The position numbers and the translations under genes are program-made. Source: Oscillospiraceae bacterium (GTDB lineage: Bacteria; Bacillota; Clostridia; Oscillospirales; Ruminococcaceae). Taken from it: 54,005 bases of DNA. This document shows positions 36,695 to 45,302 of this stretch, in pieces. The notes below the pieces were generated by a model that was not told where the DNA came from, made no database searches, and saw only the letters and a list, made by a program, of their open reading frames with translations. Positions within the stretch are counted from its first letter, which is position 1. Each line of letters starts with the position of its first letter. The stretch spans positions 1 to 54,005 of the forward strand of contig WRBI01000012.1 of the NCBI GenBank assembly GCA_009784625.1, read 5' to 3'.

Positions 36695-39040
36695 ATGGAA
36701 ACCCACTACCAACAACTGATCGGAGAAGTTCTTGACAAATACTTTGGCGGGCTCAACCAGAGTCAGCGCCGGGCCGTTTTGAGGATAAACGGCCCACTTT
36801 TGATTCTGGCGGGTGCGGGCAGCGGAAAGACAACCGTGCTGGTCCGCCGGATTGAGAATATGATCCTTTTTGGTGACGCGTATGCCAAAAACCAACCCGC
36901 CGGCTCGCCGCAGGCTGAACAAGTCCTGCAAGCCTACCTGTCGGGTGAAGAGATAGACCCCCAGCAACTTTCACAGGCGATGGGGGTTGACCGTGTCCCG
37001 CCCTGGAAGATTTTGGCCATCACTTTCACCAACAAGGCGGCCGGGGAGCTGCGTGACCGGCTGGCCAAACTTTTGGGCGAGGGCGTCGGCGCAGATGTGC
37101 CTGCCTCTACTTTCCATTCGCTCTGTGCGCGGATTCTGCGGCGGGAGGGCGAGCGGCTGGGTTATGGCCGCAGTTTTACCATCTATGACACCGACGACTC
37201 GATCCGGGTGATCAAAAACTGTCTCAAGCGGCTGGATATCGACGACAAGCTTTTTCCGGCCAAGAGTGTTCTGGGTGCGATCGGCCGGGCAAAAGACAGC
37301 CTGCTCTCACCGGATGAGCTGAGTAAAGCGGCCGGGGATTACCGCGAGAACAAGATCGCCGAAATATACGATGTTTATGCCCGCGAGCTGAAAGCCGCCA
37401 ACGCGATGGATTTTGACGACCTGATCTACCAGACTGTCCGGCTGCTGACCGAAAACCCCGATCTGCGCGACGAGTACCGCCGCCGCTACCCTTACATAAT
37501 GGTGGACGAATACCAGGACACCAGCCACGCACAATATATGCTGATTACCCAGCTGGTCGGTTCGGCCAACAATCTTTGTGTGGTCGGCGACGACGACCAG
37601 AGCATCTACAAATTCCGTGGGGCGACGATTGAAAACATCCTGAGTTTTGAGCGGCAGTTTCCAGGCGCCCAGGTGATCCGGCTGGAAGAAAACTACCGCT
37701 CGACCTCACATATTCTGGACGCCGCCAACAGCGTGATCGCAAACAACACCGAGCGCAAAGGCAAAAACCTCTGGACACAGGCGGGTGAGGGCGAGAAAGT
37801 CGCCATCGAGCGTCTGCGCGGGGAAGAGGACGAAAGTCGCCTGATCGCAAACGCGATCCTGGAAAACGTCAAAAACGGCGCGAAATTCTCTGAGCACGCC
37901 ATCCTTTACCGGATGAACGCGCTCTCCAATTCGCTTGAACAGGCGCTGGCCAGAAGCGCCATCCCTTACCGGATTATCGGCGGCCTTCGCTTTTATGAGC
38001 GCAAAGAGATCAAGGACATGACCGCCTATCTGACCGTGCTCGACAACCCGTCCGACAACCTGCGCCTGACAAGGATCATCAACGAGCCAAAGCGGGGAAT
38101 CGGTCCAACCACCGTCGCCGCGGCCCTCGAGATTGCTGCCGGACTGGGGCTTAGCCTGTTCGAAATCCTCACCCAGTGCGACCAGTTTGAGGTGTTGGCC
38201 AAGAAACGCACACCCATCCTCGAGTTTACCGCGATGATCGGTGAGCTGAGCGAGCTTGCCGACAACGGCCCGCTTGACGTTTTGCTCGAAGAGCTGCTGG
38301 TGCGCACCGGATACCGCGCCATGCTTGAGTCACAGGGCTTTGAGGGCGCCGGACGGTTGGAAAATATCCTTGAGCTCAAAAGCAATCTGATCCGGTATGA
38401 ACAGGAAGCGGACGAGCCCTCCCTCCCCGGATTTTTGGAAGAAATCGCGCTTTACACCGACCTTGACAACTACAGCCCGGATGCAGACGCTTTGGTGCTG
38501 ATGACCATCCACGCGGCCAAGGGGCTTGAGTTTGACCACGTCTTTATCGCCGGGATGGACGAGGGCGTATTCCCCGGCCGGTCGGTGGCCGTCAACCCCG
38601 CCGAAGTTGAGGAAGAGCGCCGGCTGGCCTATGTGGCCATCACCCGGGCCAGAAAGCGGCTGGTCATCACCACGACCCAGCGCCGGATGCTTTTTGGCCA
38701 GACTTTTTACGCGACCCCCTCCCGGTTTATCGGCGAGATACCACAGACCTGCGCCGAGCTGACCGACCACACAATCCGCACGACACCCAAGCGGGAAGCC
38801 CCGCCAATCAAAAAGCGGATTACCGACTCATCCACATCCATCGGGGTCGGCGGCGGGCAAAGAGAAAAATCGCAGGCGGTCAGCTACTATCCCGGTGACC
38901 GGGTCGAGCACAAAGTGTTCGGCCAGGGTGAAGTGCTCTCAGCCAAACCGATGGGCGGGGACGCCCTGTTGGAGATCAGATTTGACAGCGGCCAGACCAA
39001 AAAAATCATGGCCAATTTCGCACATTTAAGCAAAATCTAG
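36695..39040 (+). CDS. pcrA: ATP-dependent DNA helicase PcrA/UvrD
   Basis: Superfamily 1 3'-5' helicase for repair and replication-conflict resolution. 781 residues from the ATG at 36695 (GGGAGAA upstream); 32 in-frame codons before it have no homology. Q motif LNQSQRRAV, Walker A AGAGSGKT at 39-46, DEYQDT (motif II), GDDDQSIYKFRGA (motif III), then motifs IV-VI (LEENYRST, TIHAAKGLEFDHVF, VAITRARKRL). The C-terminus has the PcrA-type Tudor-like end (GDRVEHKVFGQGEV). A 50-residue stretch between Walker A and motif Ia is slightly longer than usual. Confidence 0.96.
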   Translation: METHYQQLIGEVLDKYFGGLNQSQRRAVLRINGPLLILAGAGSGKTTVLVRRIENMILFGDAYAKNQPAGSPQAEQVLQAYLSGEEIDPQQLSQAMGVDRVPPWKILAITFTNKAAGELRDRLAKLLGEGVGADVPASTFHSLCARILRREGERLGYGRSFTIYDTDDSIRVIKNCLKRLDIDDKLFPAKSVLGAIGRAKDSLLSPDELSKAAGDYRENKIAEIYDVYARELKAANAMDFDDLIYQTVRLLTENPDLRDEYRRRYPYIMVDEYQDTSHAQYMLITQLVGSANNLCVVGDDDQSIYKFRGATIENILSFERQFPGAQVIRLEENYRSTSHILDAANSVIANNTERKGKNLWTQAGEGEKVAIERLRGEEDESRLIANAILENVKNGAKFSEHAILYRMNALSNSLEQALARSAIPYRIIGGLRFYERKEIKDMTAYLTVLDNPSDNLRLTRIINEPKRGIGPTTVAAALEIAAGLGLSLFEILTQCDQFEVLAKKRTPILEFTAMIGELSELADNGPLDVLLEELLVRTGYRAMLESQGFEGAGRLENILELKSNLIRYEQEADEPSLPGFLEEIALYTDLDNYSPDADALVLMTIHAAKGLEFDHVFIAGMDEGVFPGRSVAVNPAEVEEERRLAYVAITRARKRLVITTTQRRMLFGQTFYATPSRFIGEIPQTCAELTDHTIRTTPKREAPPIKKRITDSSTSIGVGGGQREKSQAVSYYPGDRVEHKVFGQGEVLSAKPMGGDALLEIRFDSGQTKKIMANFAHLSKI

Positions 39041-39123
39041 CGGGAAACAGGCGATCATCCGCACAAAATTTTGAAAAGCTCATAAACTGGTGTATCCGTA
39101 ACAAGACTAAGGAGGATGCGCCA

Positions 39124-39834
39124 ATGCCCAGACAAGATACATTTTTGCGCGGGGATCAAAACGCGGGCCGGTTCGGACGGTCGATGGCAGTTTCCTGCCC
39201 GCGGGTGGTCGGCTGCTGCGCCGACAAAGGCTGCTTTGAAGACCTGAATGTTGTGTTTAGCGCCGACGACCAAAAACTGATCGACCGGGCGGTCTCGGTC
39301 AGACGGGCGGTCTGTACCGTTGACCGGGTGGATTTCGACCTTGCGCCCGCCCTGCTGAGAGCCGGATGCTGGACGGTTGAAGCGAACATCTACCTGACCC
39401 TGACCTGTGATGTTCACACCGAGGACAGTGAGACGCCTGTCCTGCTGCGCGGAACGGCATGCTGCCAAAAGCGAACCACCCTCTTTGGGGAAGAGGGTGG
39501 AGTCAAAGTCTTTCGCTCAGACGGCGAAGGGACAAACGGCGCGCCGGACGCCTCTATCCAGATCGCCGAGCCGATAGTGCTGTCTGTCTGCCTGATCAGC
39601 TGTAATGATTGCTGCTGCGGCGACCCCTGCCCGGGCGACCCTGTCCAGACGCTGCTGGTTACCATTGGCCTTTACACAATCACCTCCCTTGAGCGCCCGG
39701 CCCAGCTGAGAATCCCGATTCACGACTTTGTCATACCCAGGCGATCCTGCCCGTCGGCTGACAATGGCGGCGCTTGCGCGCTCTTCGATTCGACCGACTT
39801 TCCCACCGACCGTTTTTTGCCGAACCGCAGATGA
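39124..39834 (+). CDS. Cys-rich, spore-coat-like conserved protein
   Basis: 236 residues, ATG after AAGGAGG. Pattern: a VVGCCADKGCFEDLNVVFS segment, then a beta-rich domain (TVDRVDF, CWTVEANIYLTLTCDV) and CCCGDPCPGDP near residue 160. From memory, Clostridia have a family with a C.DRDCIEDL...IDRA....R..E..W..IDVE....N.GFYTVD pattern; this protein appears to be a divergent member. No signal peptide, so cytosolic at synthesis, as for coat proteins. The stop codon TGA uses the first base of the adjacent 162-bp repeat, so the natural C-terminus may have been different. Confidence 0.65.
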   Translation: MPRQDTFLRGDQNAGRFGRSMAVSCPRVVGCCADKGCFEDLNVVFSADDQKLIDRAVSVRRAVCTVDRVDFDLAPALLRAGCWTVEANIYLTLTCDVHTEDSETPVLLRGTACCQKRTTLFGEEGGVKVFRSDGEGTNGAPDASIQIAEPIVLSVCLISCNDCCCGDPCPGDPVQTLLVTIGLYTITSLERPAQLRIPIHDFVIPRRSCPSADNGGACALFDSTDFPTDRFLPNRR

Positions 39835-39995
39835 GAACCTGTATTCACAACTCAGCGCACTGCTACGCCAACGCTTTTTCCGCCGTGCCGCGTCAGTTTC
39901 CCTTGGAATACACAAAGTATTCCCGCGGAAAACTTCCTTGCCCAGCGAAGAAACCGCTGGCGTTTCGGCACACTTCGTTTGTGAATACAGGTTCT
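39834..39995. mobile_element. 162-bp MITE-like palindromic element
   Basis: Perfect 17-bp terminal inverted repeats AGAACCTGTATTCACAA (39834-39850 and 39979-39995). The exact middle is another inverted repeat, GGAATAC-ACAAA-GTATTCC (39905-39923), and pieces between (AGTTTcCC/GGaAAACT) also pair, so the whole element is one imperfect palindrome. It encodes nothing. This matches a miniature inverted-repeat element; a mobilising transposase is not in the window. It fills most of the 39835-40189 gap; the rest shows only a small CCGGGG/CCCCGG hairpin at 40003-40022. Confidence 0.85.
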
Positions 39996-40189
39996 AAGTC
40001 ATCCGGGGTAACAATCCCCCGGCAGTGCGGACAAGCCCACTTCTCAAACTGGGTTCACGCTTTGTTCACATCTCGTACACATTCGCAATATATCCTGTAA
40101 GATGTAAGATTTAGCAATATGAATCTGCCCGCCAGAAACTTTTGGAACAGGGGAAATCAGCCCCAACAGAAAGGACTACTAAAGACAAG

Positions 40190-41092
40190 ATGATCAATTT
40201 TCGAGATATCACCCTCGCCGATAAAACATGGATGGAACCGATCTACCGCAAGTCATCCTACCGCTCGGAAGAATATAATTTTAACTCCGCCTACATTTGG
40301 GCAGAAGCGCTCTGTTATCGGGTAGCCGAGATGAATGGTTTCCTGATACAAAAGAGTGACAGCTACAACCGCCCGTCCTATCTCTATCCGCCGGGGGAGG
40401 GGGACGTAAAGCCGGTGATCGAGGCGATGATGCAGGACGCGCACGACTGCGGCCACGGCTTTCTGTTTTTTTGCATCCTGGAAGAACAGTGCAAGCTGCT
40501 TGAGGTTCTCTTTCCCGATACTTTTCAGTTTTGGCAGAACCCCGACTTTGACGATTATATTTACGACGCCCAGAGCATGATCACCCTTTCGGGCAAAAAG
40601 CTGCACTCCAAGCGCAACCACATCAACCGCTTTAAATCTGAATATCGGGATTGGGCTTACGAGCCGATCACCCCGCAGAATATGCCCGAAGTGATGGCTA
40701 TGAGCAAAGAGTGGCTGACCACTTACGACGAGCCGGACAATAAAACGTTTCAGTACGAAAAAATCGCGCTCGACCGCGCGCTGGGAGACTTCTTTAATCT
40801 GGGGATGGACGGCGGGCTGATCCGCGCCCAGGGACGGGTGGTCGCCTTTTCGATGGGGGACAGGCTGACCGATGATATCTACCTTGTCCATGTCGAAAAA
40901 GCGTTCATCGACGTACACGGCGCGTACACCCTGATCAACCAGCAGTTCGCCGAGCACAACGCCGCTAACTTCACTTACATCAACCGCGAAGACGATTCGG
41001 GGGATTCCGGTTTGCGCAAGGCCAAACTCAGCTATTATCCGGTCATGCGAGCGGGCAAGTTCGCGGCCAGCTTGAAACTGAAGGACAGTTGA
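40190..41092 (+). CDS. DUF2156 (phosphatidylglycerol lysyltransferase-like) protein
   Basis: 300 residues from the ATG at 40190. Segments typical of the soluble DUF2156/GNAT-like domain: SSYRSEEYNFNSAYIWAE, KKLHSKRNHINRFK, and AYTLINQQFAEHN followed by INREDDSGDSGLRKAKLSYYP. This domain in MprF transfers amino acids from tRNA to lipids; stand-alone forms have no settled substrate. No membrane segment, so a cytosolic enzyme. AAAGGA lies 14 bases before the start. The stop codon lies inside repeat copy B. Confidence 0.85.
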   Translation: MINFRDITLADKTWMEPIYRKSSYRSEEYNFNSAYIWAEALCYRVAEMNGFLIQKSDSYNRPSYLYPPGEGDVKPVIEAMMQDAHDCGHGFLFFCILEEQCKLLEVLFPDTFQFWQNPDFDDYIYDAQSMITLSGKKLHSKRNHINRFKSEYRDWAYEPITPQNMPEVMAMSKEWLTTYDEPDNKTFQYEKIALDRALGDFFNLGMDGGLIRAQGRVVAFSMGDRLTDDIYLVHVEKAFIDVHGAYTLINQQFAEHNAANFTYINREDDSGDSGLRKAKLSYYPVMRAGKFAASLKLKDS

Positions 41093-41190
41093 CAATTGAC
41101 AGTGATGGAGTCCGCTGCGCGAACATTATTTAAAATCATCGCAAAGCGATACGCTCATTGTCAATTGTACATTGTGCATTGTCCATTAAT
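41083..41190. repeat. Dispersed palindromic repeat, copy B
   Basis: Related to copy A at 3735-3853 in the same orientation: shared GACAGTTGACAATTGACA, TCCGCT(A/G)CGCG(G/A)AC, (G/C)CAAAGCGATAC-like and CATTGTCAATTGTACATTG blocks. The TGA of the gene at 40190 lies in its first GTTGAC unit. Confidence 0.75.
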
Positions 41191-41205
41191 AAAGGTGGTG
41201 TCCGC

Positions 41206-42087
41206 ATGGTTATCAGCCCCGCGCCCGAGATGCTGGACGCGCTCAAAAACATCTGGATGATCGGCTTTCAGGACGATCAGCCGAGCACTGATTTTGTCTT
41301 TGAAAACCTGCTCAGCCCGGCGCAGATGCTGGTCAAAACGGATGAGCAAGGCGAGCCGGCGGCTATTCTCAGCATCAAAAAACTCGCGTTTACAAGCGGG
41401 GAGCTGACTTTTGCCGGCGGGTATATCTTCGGGATCGCCACATTGCCTGCGCATCGGGGGAAAGGCTACGCCTCCGCGCTGGTTCAGGCGGCGGACGACC
41501 TCCTGCGCAAAGAGGGGGCCGCGCTTGCCTGCCTTTTGCCCGCGAACGCCGGATTGTTTGACTTTTACGCCGCGCGCGGTTATTCTACCCGGTTTGACTG
41601 CGGCCAGCTGGATGTCACCCGCGACCAGATCCCCGCAGGCAGAAAAGGGGGCGTGCTCAGTGTAACCGCCCTCGAAGACCTGGCCGGTGAGCGGGCGCAG
41701 GCTTTCGCTTCATCCAGCCTGTTCGGGATGTGGGATATCGGCTACCTGCGCTACACCGGCCGGGAGTGTCACTTCTACGGCGGCGAAGTACTTCGCTTCT
41801 CAAGCGGGGGCAAGCGGGGTTACCTTGTCTGTTACCGGCGAAATCCGGGTACAATCCTGGTCAAGGAGGCCGTGCTCGGCGGGATTGAGATCGACGATGC
41901 GTTGGCTGCACTGCATGCCCGATATGGCGCCGAGCTTTACCAAATCCGCTTTCCGGCTGAACTGTGTTTGCCCGACAAATGGCCGGTGCGCAACTTGCCT
42001 TTTGGGATGGTAAAATGGTATGATGAGACATTGCCGGAAAAACTGACCGGCGGCCCGCCCTGGTTTGCCTTTGGGTTGGATGATTAA
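41206..42087 (+). CDS. GNAT-family acetyltransferase with C-terminal extension
   Basis: 293 residues from the ATG at 41206 (AAGGTGG 8 bases upstream, just after repeat B). The N-terminal half is a GNAT fold (GGYIFGIATLPAHRGKGYAS, FYAARGYS); the C-terminal half is a second domain with LLAFWDIGYLR-like and GTILVKEAVLGG segments, as in two-domain enhanced-survival-type acetyltransferases found in Clostridia. Substrate unknown. Confidence 0.83.
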   Translation: MVISPAPEMLDALKNIWMIGFQDDQPSTDFVFENLLSPAQMLVKTDEQGEPAAILSIKKLAFTSGELTFAGGYIFGIATLPAHRGKGYASALVQAADDLLRKEGAALACLLPANAGLFDFYAARGYSTRFDCGQLDVTRDQIPAGRKGGVLSVTALEDLAGERAQAFASSSLFGMWDIGYLRYTGRECHFYGGEVLRFSSGGKRGYLVCYRRNPGTILVKEAVLGGIEIDDALAALHARYGAELYQIRFPAELCLPDKWPVRNLPFGMVKWYDETLPEKLTGGPPWFAFGLDD

Positions 42088-42188
42088 GAACGCCATGTGC
42101 TGCCTGTGATTTTTGCCGCAGCAACAAGCGGACCGGCATTGCGCTGACACGACAAGTGATTCCAAAACACACGCAAGGAGGATGCGAT

Positions 42189-42722
42189 ATGCTGTATATC
42201 TTTTTCGCGCCCGGGTTTGAAGAGACCGAGGCCGTTGCCACCCTGGATATGATCCGCCGCGCCGAAGTTGAGATCAAGTCGGTGGGCGTCGGCGCAAAGA
42301 CCGTAACCGGCTCACATGGGATAACCGTTGTCTGCGACCTTTTGGACAGCGAGATCAGTTTGTCCGGCCTTGAGGGGATCATCCTGCCCGGCGGGATGCC
42401 CGGAACGCTCAATCTCGAAAAATCCCCCACTGTGCAGGCGGCCATCGACCACGCGGCCAGGCGGGATCTGCTGATCTGCGCCATCTGCGCCGCCCCCTCC
42501 ATTCTGGGGAATTTAGGGATGCTGACCGGCAGGCGGTACACCTGTTTTCCCGGCTTTGAACAGCGGATTGAGGGCGGGCAGTACACCGGTAGCCGGGTAG
42601 AGCGGGACGGCAAGCTGATTACGGCAAAGGGCCCGGGCGCGTCCATTCTCTTTGCTTTGGAGATCATCCGACAAACAGCGGGGGAACAAATCGCACATAA
42701 GGTGGAAGTTAACCTCCAATGA
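42189..42722 (+). CDS. DJ-1/PfpI-family protein
   Basis: 177 residues from the ATG at 42189 (AAGGAGG). Class I glutamine amidotransferase-like fold: the early acid in FEETEAV, LEGIILPGGMPG, and the nucleophile elbow AICAAP with Cys100, followed by GGQYTGSRVERDGKLITAKG. Nearest known kinds are YajL/DJ-1 (deglycase or redox chaperone) proteins. Overlaps the next gene by 4 bases (ATGA). Confidence 0.92.
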   Translation: MLYIFFAPGFEETEAVATLDMIRRAEVEIKSVGVGAKTVTGSHGITVVCDLLDSEISLSGLEGIILPGGMPGTLNLEKSPTVQAAIDHAARRDLLICAICAAPSILGNLGMLTGRRYTCFPGFEQRIEGGQYTGSRVERDGKLITAKGPGASILFALEIIRQTAGEQIAHKVEVNLQ

Positions 42723-43318
42723 GTTTTGACATTCGCGAGCATAAAGAAAAAGAGCGCGCCCATTTTAAGGCGGTTCGCGCGTCCATTACACCTCGGCAAA
42801 AAGCCAGGTGGGACACCGCGATCATCCGCCATTTGCTGGTTTTTCCCGCCTATTTAGAGTGTGCAACCCTCCTCTGTTACCTGCCGGTGGAGGGCGAGAT
42901 CAACACGGTTCCTCTGCTTGAAGCGGCCTGGAAAGCGGGCAAGCGGGTGGGCGTGCCCTACTGTATACCCGGTACGCGGGAAATGGACTTTTACCTGATC
43001 AACTCTTTGGATGATCTAAACAGCGGTTACTGTGGGATTCTCGAGCCCAACCCGAACACTGCCCAAAAGCTGACCGATTTTTGCGGCTGCCTGTGCGTTT
43101 TGCCCGGCCTTGTCTTTGACATGTACGGCTACCGGTTTGGCTATGGGGGCGGGTATTACGATCGGTTCCTCAACAATCGCTACCAGGGCGGAACGACAGT
43201 CGGCCTCTGCTACGGGGCCTGCACAGTCAAGCGGCTGATCCGCGGAACTTACGACCATCCCTGTCACGCGCTGATCACCGAGACCGGCTCCAAAAAATTA
43301 AAGAGCCAGGGCGGATAA
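42719..43318 (+). CDS. 5-formyltetrahydrofolate cyclo-ligase
   Basis: Converts 5-formyl-THF to 5,10-methenyl-THF with ATP. 199 residues: N-terminal basic helix, LLCYLPVEGEINTVPLL, and the signature GYRFGYGGGYYDRFL near the end. Coupled to the DJ-1 gene by a 4-base overlap. Ends next to a terminator serving the opposite strand. Confidence 0.93.
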   Translation: MSFDIREHKEKERAHFKAVRASITPRQKARWDTAIIRHLLVFPAYLECATLLCYLPVEGEINTVPLLEAAWKAGKRVGVPYCIPGTREMDFYLINSLDDLNSGYCGILEPNPNTAQKLTDFCGCLCVLPGLVFDMYGYRFGYGGGYYDRFLNNRYQGGTTVGLCYGACTVKRLIRGTYDHPCHALITETGSKKLKSQGG

Positions 43319-43330
43319 AACCACCCTGGC
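43288..43330 (-). terminator. Terminator of the 50-aa Cys-rich gene
   Basis: 10-bp stem GCCAGGGTGG/CCGCCCTGGC with one G-T pair (43305-43314 with 43321-43330), 6-base loop, then TCTTTAATTTTTTGG on the minus strand. It overlaps the end of the cyclo-ligase gene. Confidence 0.8.
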
Positions 43331-43367
43331 AATCGGTATGTACTTTCAACGTCAAGAGAGTTTGAGA

Positions 43368-43520
43368 TTAGTTGTTGCAGCAGCAAATAAGGACGATCAG
43401 GATGATGATGATCCAGCAGCAGTTGCCGCCGCCGAAGCCACCGAAGCCGCCGAAGCCGCCTCTGTTATCACAGCAGCAGTCGTTGCAGCAACAGTCGTTA
43501 CAACAGTTGTTTCTATGCAT
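43368..43520 (-). CDS. 50-aa Cys/Gly-Phe-rich membrane miniprotein
   Basis: Too short for usual gene-finding cut-offs. ATG at 43520, 8 bases after AAGGAAGGAG, TAA at 43368. Protein: a Cys-cluster N-terminus (CC..CCC..CCC in residues 6-17), a GGFGGFGGFGGG linker (21-32), CCW, a hydrophobic helix WIIIILIVLI (36-45) and CCCNN. 13 of 50 residues are Cys. Own terminator, and a SigK-like -10 box 30 bases upstream. The layout (short polar part, Gly linker, hydrophobic tail) recalls YjcZ-type sporulation miniproteins, but the Cys clusters are unusual. Confidence 0.8.
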   Translation of the reverse strand: MHRNNCCNDCCCNDCCCDNRGGFGGFGGFGGGNCCWIIIILIVLICCCNN

Positions 43521-43549
43521 TCTACTCGCTCCTTCCTTGTGTGATGCTA

Positions 43550-43575
43550 TATACTATGTGCGGCCAATATCCGGC
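43550..43575 (-). promoter_or_regulatory. Possible SigK/SigE-type promoter of the miniprotein
   Basis: Minus strand CATAGTATA at 43550-43558 fits the SigK -10 pattern CATAnnnTA; AC lies about 17 bases upstream. It is placed correctly for a leader of about 20 bases. Box content alone is weak evidence. Confidence 0.35.
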
Positions 43576-43754
43576 GTGAAGCGACCTGTTGTCCGACAAG
43601 CCGGCCACATCTGTGGTTTCTCAAAAAACTCAGGGGAAACCACATCCGGGTGAGGTCTTTTAAGCAAGAAGCGCGAAAACAGCGATAATTTTTAACCGAA
43701 AGAAATCGAGATGTGCCGGTCTGCCGGCCATCCTGTAAGGAGGCTGACCGCCTT

Positions 43755-45287
43755 ATGAACCACGATATGCCAACCGGGGCCGAGCAGCGGGCCAGACGCC
43801 AGCAAGCCGAGCTTGAGCGCCGCAAACAGGCTCAGGCGCAGCAACAAGCCCGCCTGCAATCAGAAAATGAGGCGAAGGTGAAGCAACAGGCCGAAGCCTT
43901 TAGAGCCGATCAGCAAAGGGCAGAGAAAGAAGCCCGCCGCGCTCAGCAGGCCGCGGCTCAAAAACAGAGCCCGCCGCCGGCCTACGGCCGAACGGCTGCC
44001 GGGCGGCAGGGCGAGCCGCCGCGCCCGCCCTCTCCAATTGCGCCGCGCGGGCCACAGCGCACAGCCGGGCCGCCCGAACATCGCCGCCTTGGACAACAAC
44101 ACCAGGAAACAGGCGGCGATCCGCCCGGAAACGATCCGCCAAAAGTGCGCAACCGCTGGTTCACCGCCATGATCATGGTGTCCGCGACTTTGGCGGCCTG
44201 TGTCTTCCTCTCCCTCTTTCTGGTGCAGAGCGCCTTTGATCTGCTTGGGCTCAATCAAAATTACACGACCATCGAAGTATATATCCCACAGGACGCCGAC
44301 GTAAACGAGGTCGCCAGAATTCTGGGTCAAACCGGGGTGGTCAGCCAGCCGCTGACCTTTCGGATGTTTATGAACTTCCGCTCGGTTCAAAGCGAATACC
44401 TGCTGGCCGGCGACTATGTCTTTAACTCGCAGATGTCTTACGACGAGATTATCCGCGCGCTGATGATCGGCCGAACGACCAGAGAAGTTGTCCGGTTAAC
44501 ATTCCCCGAGGGGTGGACGCTCAGGCAGTACGCAGAGTTCCTTGAAGAAAATGGTGTTGTCGGCGCCGATGTCTTTATCGACTATCTGAACACCACCGAC
44601 TTTGGTTTTGAATTCTTTGGCCAGATCGAGCGCGACCCATTGCGTTTTCACATGCTGGAGGGCTACCTTTTCCCGGACACCTACGATTTTTATGTGGGCG
44701 AAAATGTCAGCAGCGTGACCCGAAAGTTTTTGCGCAACTTCAACGACCGTGTGATGACCCCACAACTCCTGACCCGGATGAGCCAGCGCGGGATGACGGT
44801 GGATGAAACAATCACGCTGGCCTCTATCATCCAGCGGGAGGCCGGCTTGAGCGACGACATGCGCCTGGTCAGCTCGGTCTTTCACAACCGCTTGGGCTCA
44901 CCCAATTTCCCCCGGCTGGAGTCTGACGTGCCGTTTTTATATATCCGCGACGATATTTTGCAGGTGGGCCGGGAGGTCAACTTCGCGTATATCCGCGACA
45001 ATATCATGCCCACCCTGTCACAAAGGGACCGGGATATGATTGACGCTTACAACACCTACGTAGTTGAGGGGCTGCCGGTCGGCCCGGTCTGCAACCCGGG
45101 GATGGACGCGATTATGGCCGCCCTTTACCCCGAGAGCACCCAAGTGCCTTTCTTCTTCTTTGTAACGGATGTGAACGGCGACTTTTACTACGCCGCCAAC
45201 TATGAGCGGCACCAGCAAAACGTCCAGACCGCCCTGGCCGCCGGTGAAGAAATTCACGGCACAGGCGTCGGCAATTACGTGTCCTAG
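43755..45287 (+). CDS. mltG: Endolytic murein transglycosylase MltG
   Basis: Terminates growing glycan strands at the outer face of the membrane. 510 residues: a long charged, Gln/Ala/Arg-rich cytosolic region (1-130, coiled coil then Pro-rich), one membrane helix at 137-158, a LysM-like domain, then the YceG catalytic domain: LEGYLFPDTY at 301-310, catalytic E362 in ASIIQREAG, SVFHNRL and the final YYAANYERHQQN. The N-terminal region is longer than in E. coli. The ATG follows AAGGAGG by 12 bases. Confidence 0.93.
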   Translation: MNHDMPTGAEQRARRQQAELERRKQAQAQQQARLQSENEAKVKQQAEAFRADQQRAEKEARRAQQAAAQKQSPPPAYGRTAAGRQGEPPRPPSPIAPRGPQRTAGPPEHRRLGQQHQETGGDPPGNDPPKVRNRWFTAMIMVSATLAACVFLSLFLVQSAFDLLGLNQNYTTIEVYIPQDADVNEVARILGQTGVVSQPLTFRMFMNFRSVQSEYLLAGDYVFNSQMSYDEIIRALMIGRTTREVVRLTFPEGWTLRQYAEFLEENGVVGADVFIDYLNTTDFGFEFFGQIERDPLRFHMLEGYLFPDTYDFYVGENVSSVTRKFLRNFNDRVMTPQLLTRMSQRGMTVDETITLASIIQREAGLSDDMRLVSSVFHNRLGSPNFPRLESDVPFLYIRDDILQVGREVNFAYIRDNIMPTLSQRDRDMIDAYNTYVVEGLPVGPVCNPGMDAIMAALYPESTQVPFFFFVTDVNGDFYYAANYERHQQNVQTALAAGEEIHGTGVGNYVS

Positions 45288-45302
45288 AAAGCGAAACCAC
45301 CA

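Noticed and set aside
43338-43544. Plus-strand Ala/Val-rich frame over the Cys-rich miniprotein
   Set aside because: The minus strand has the ribosome binding site, terminator and a sensible protein; the plus frame is its complement.
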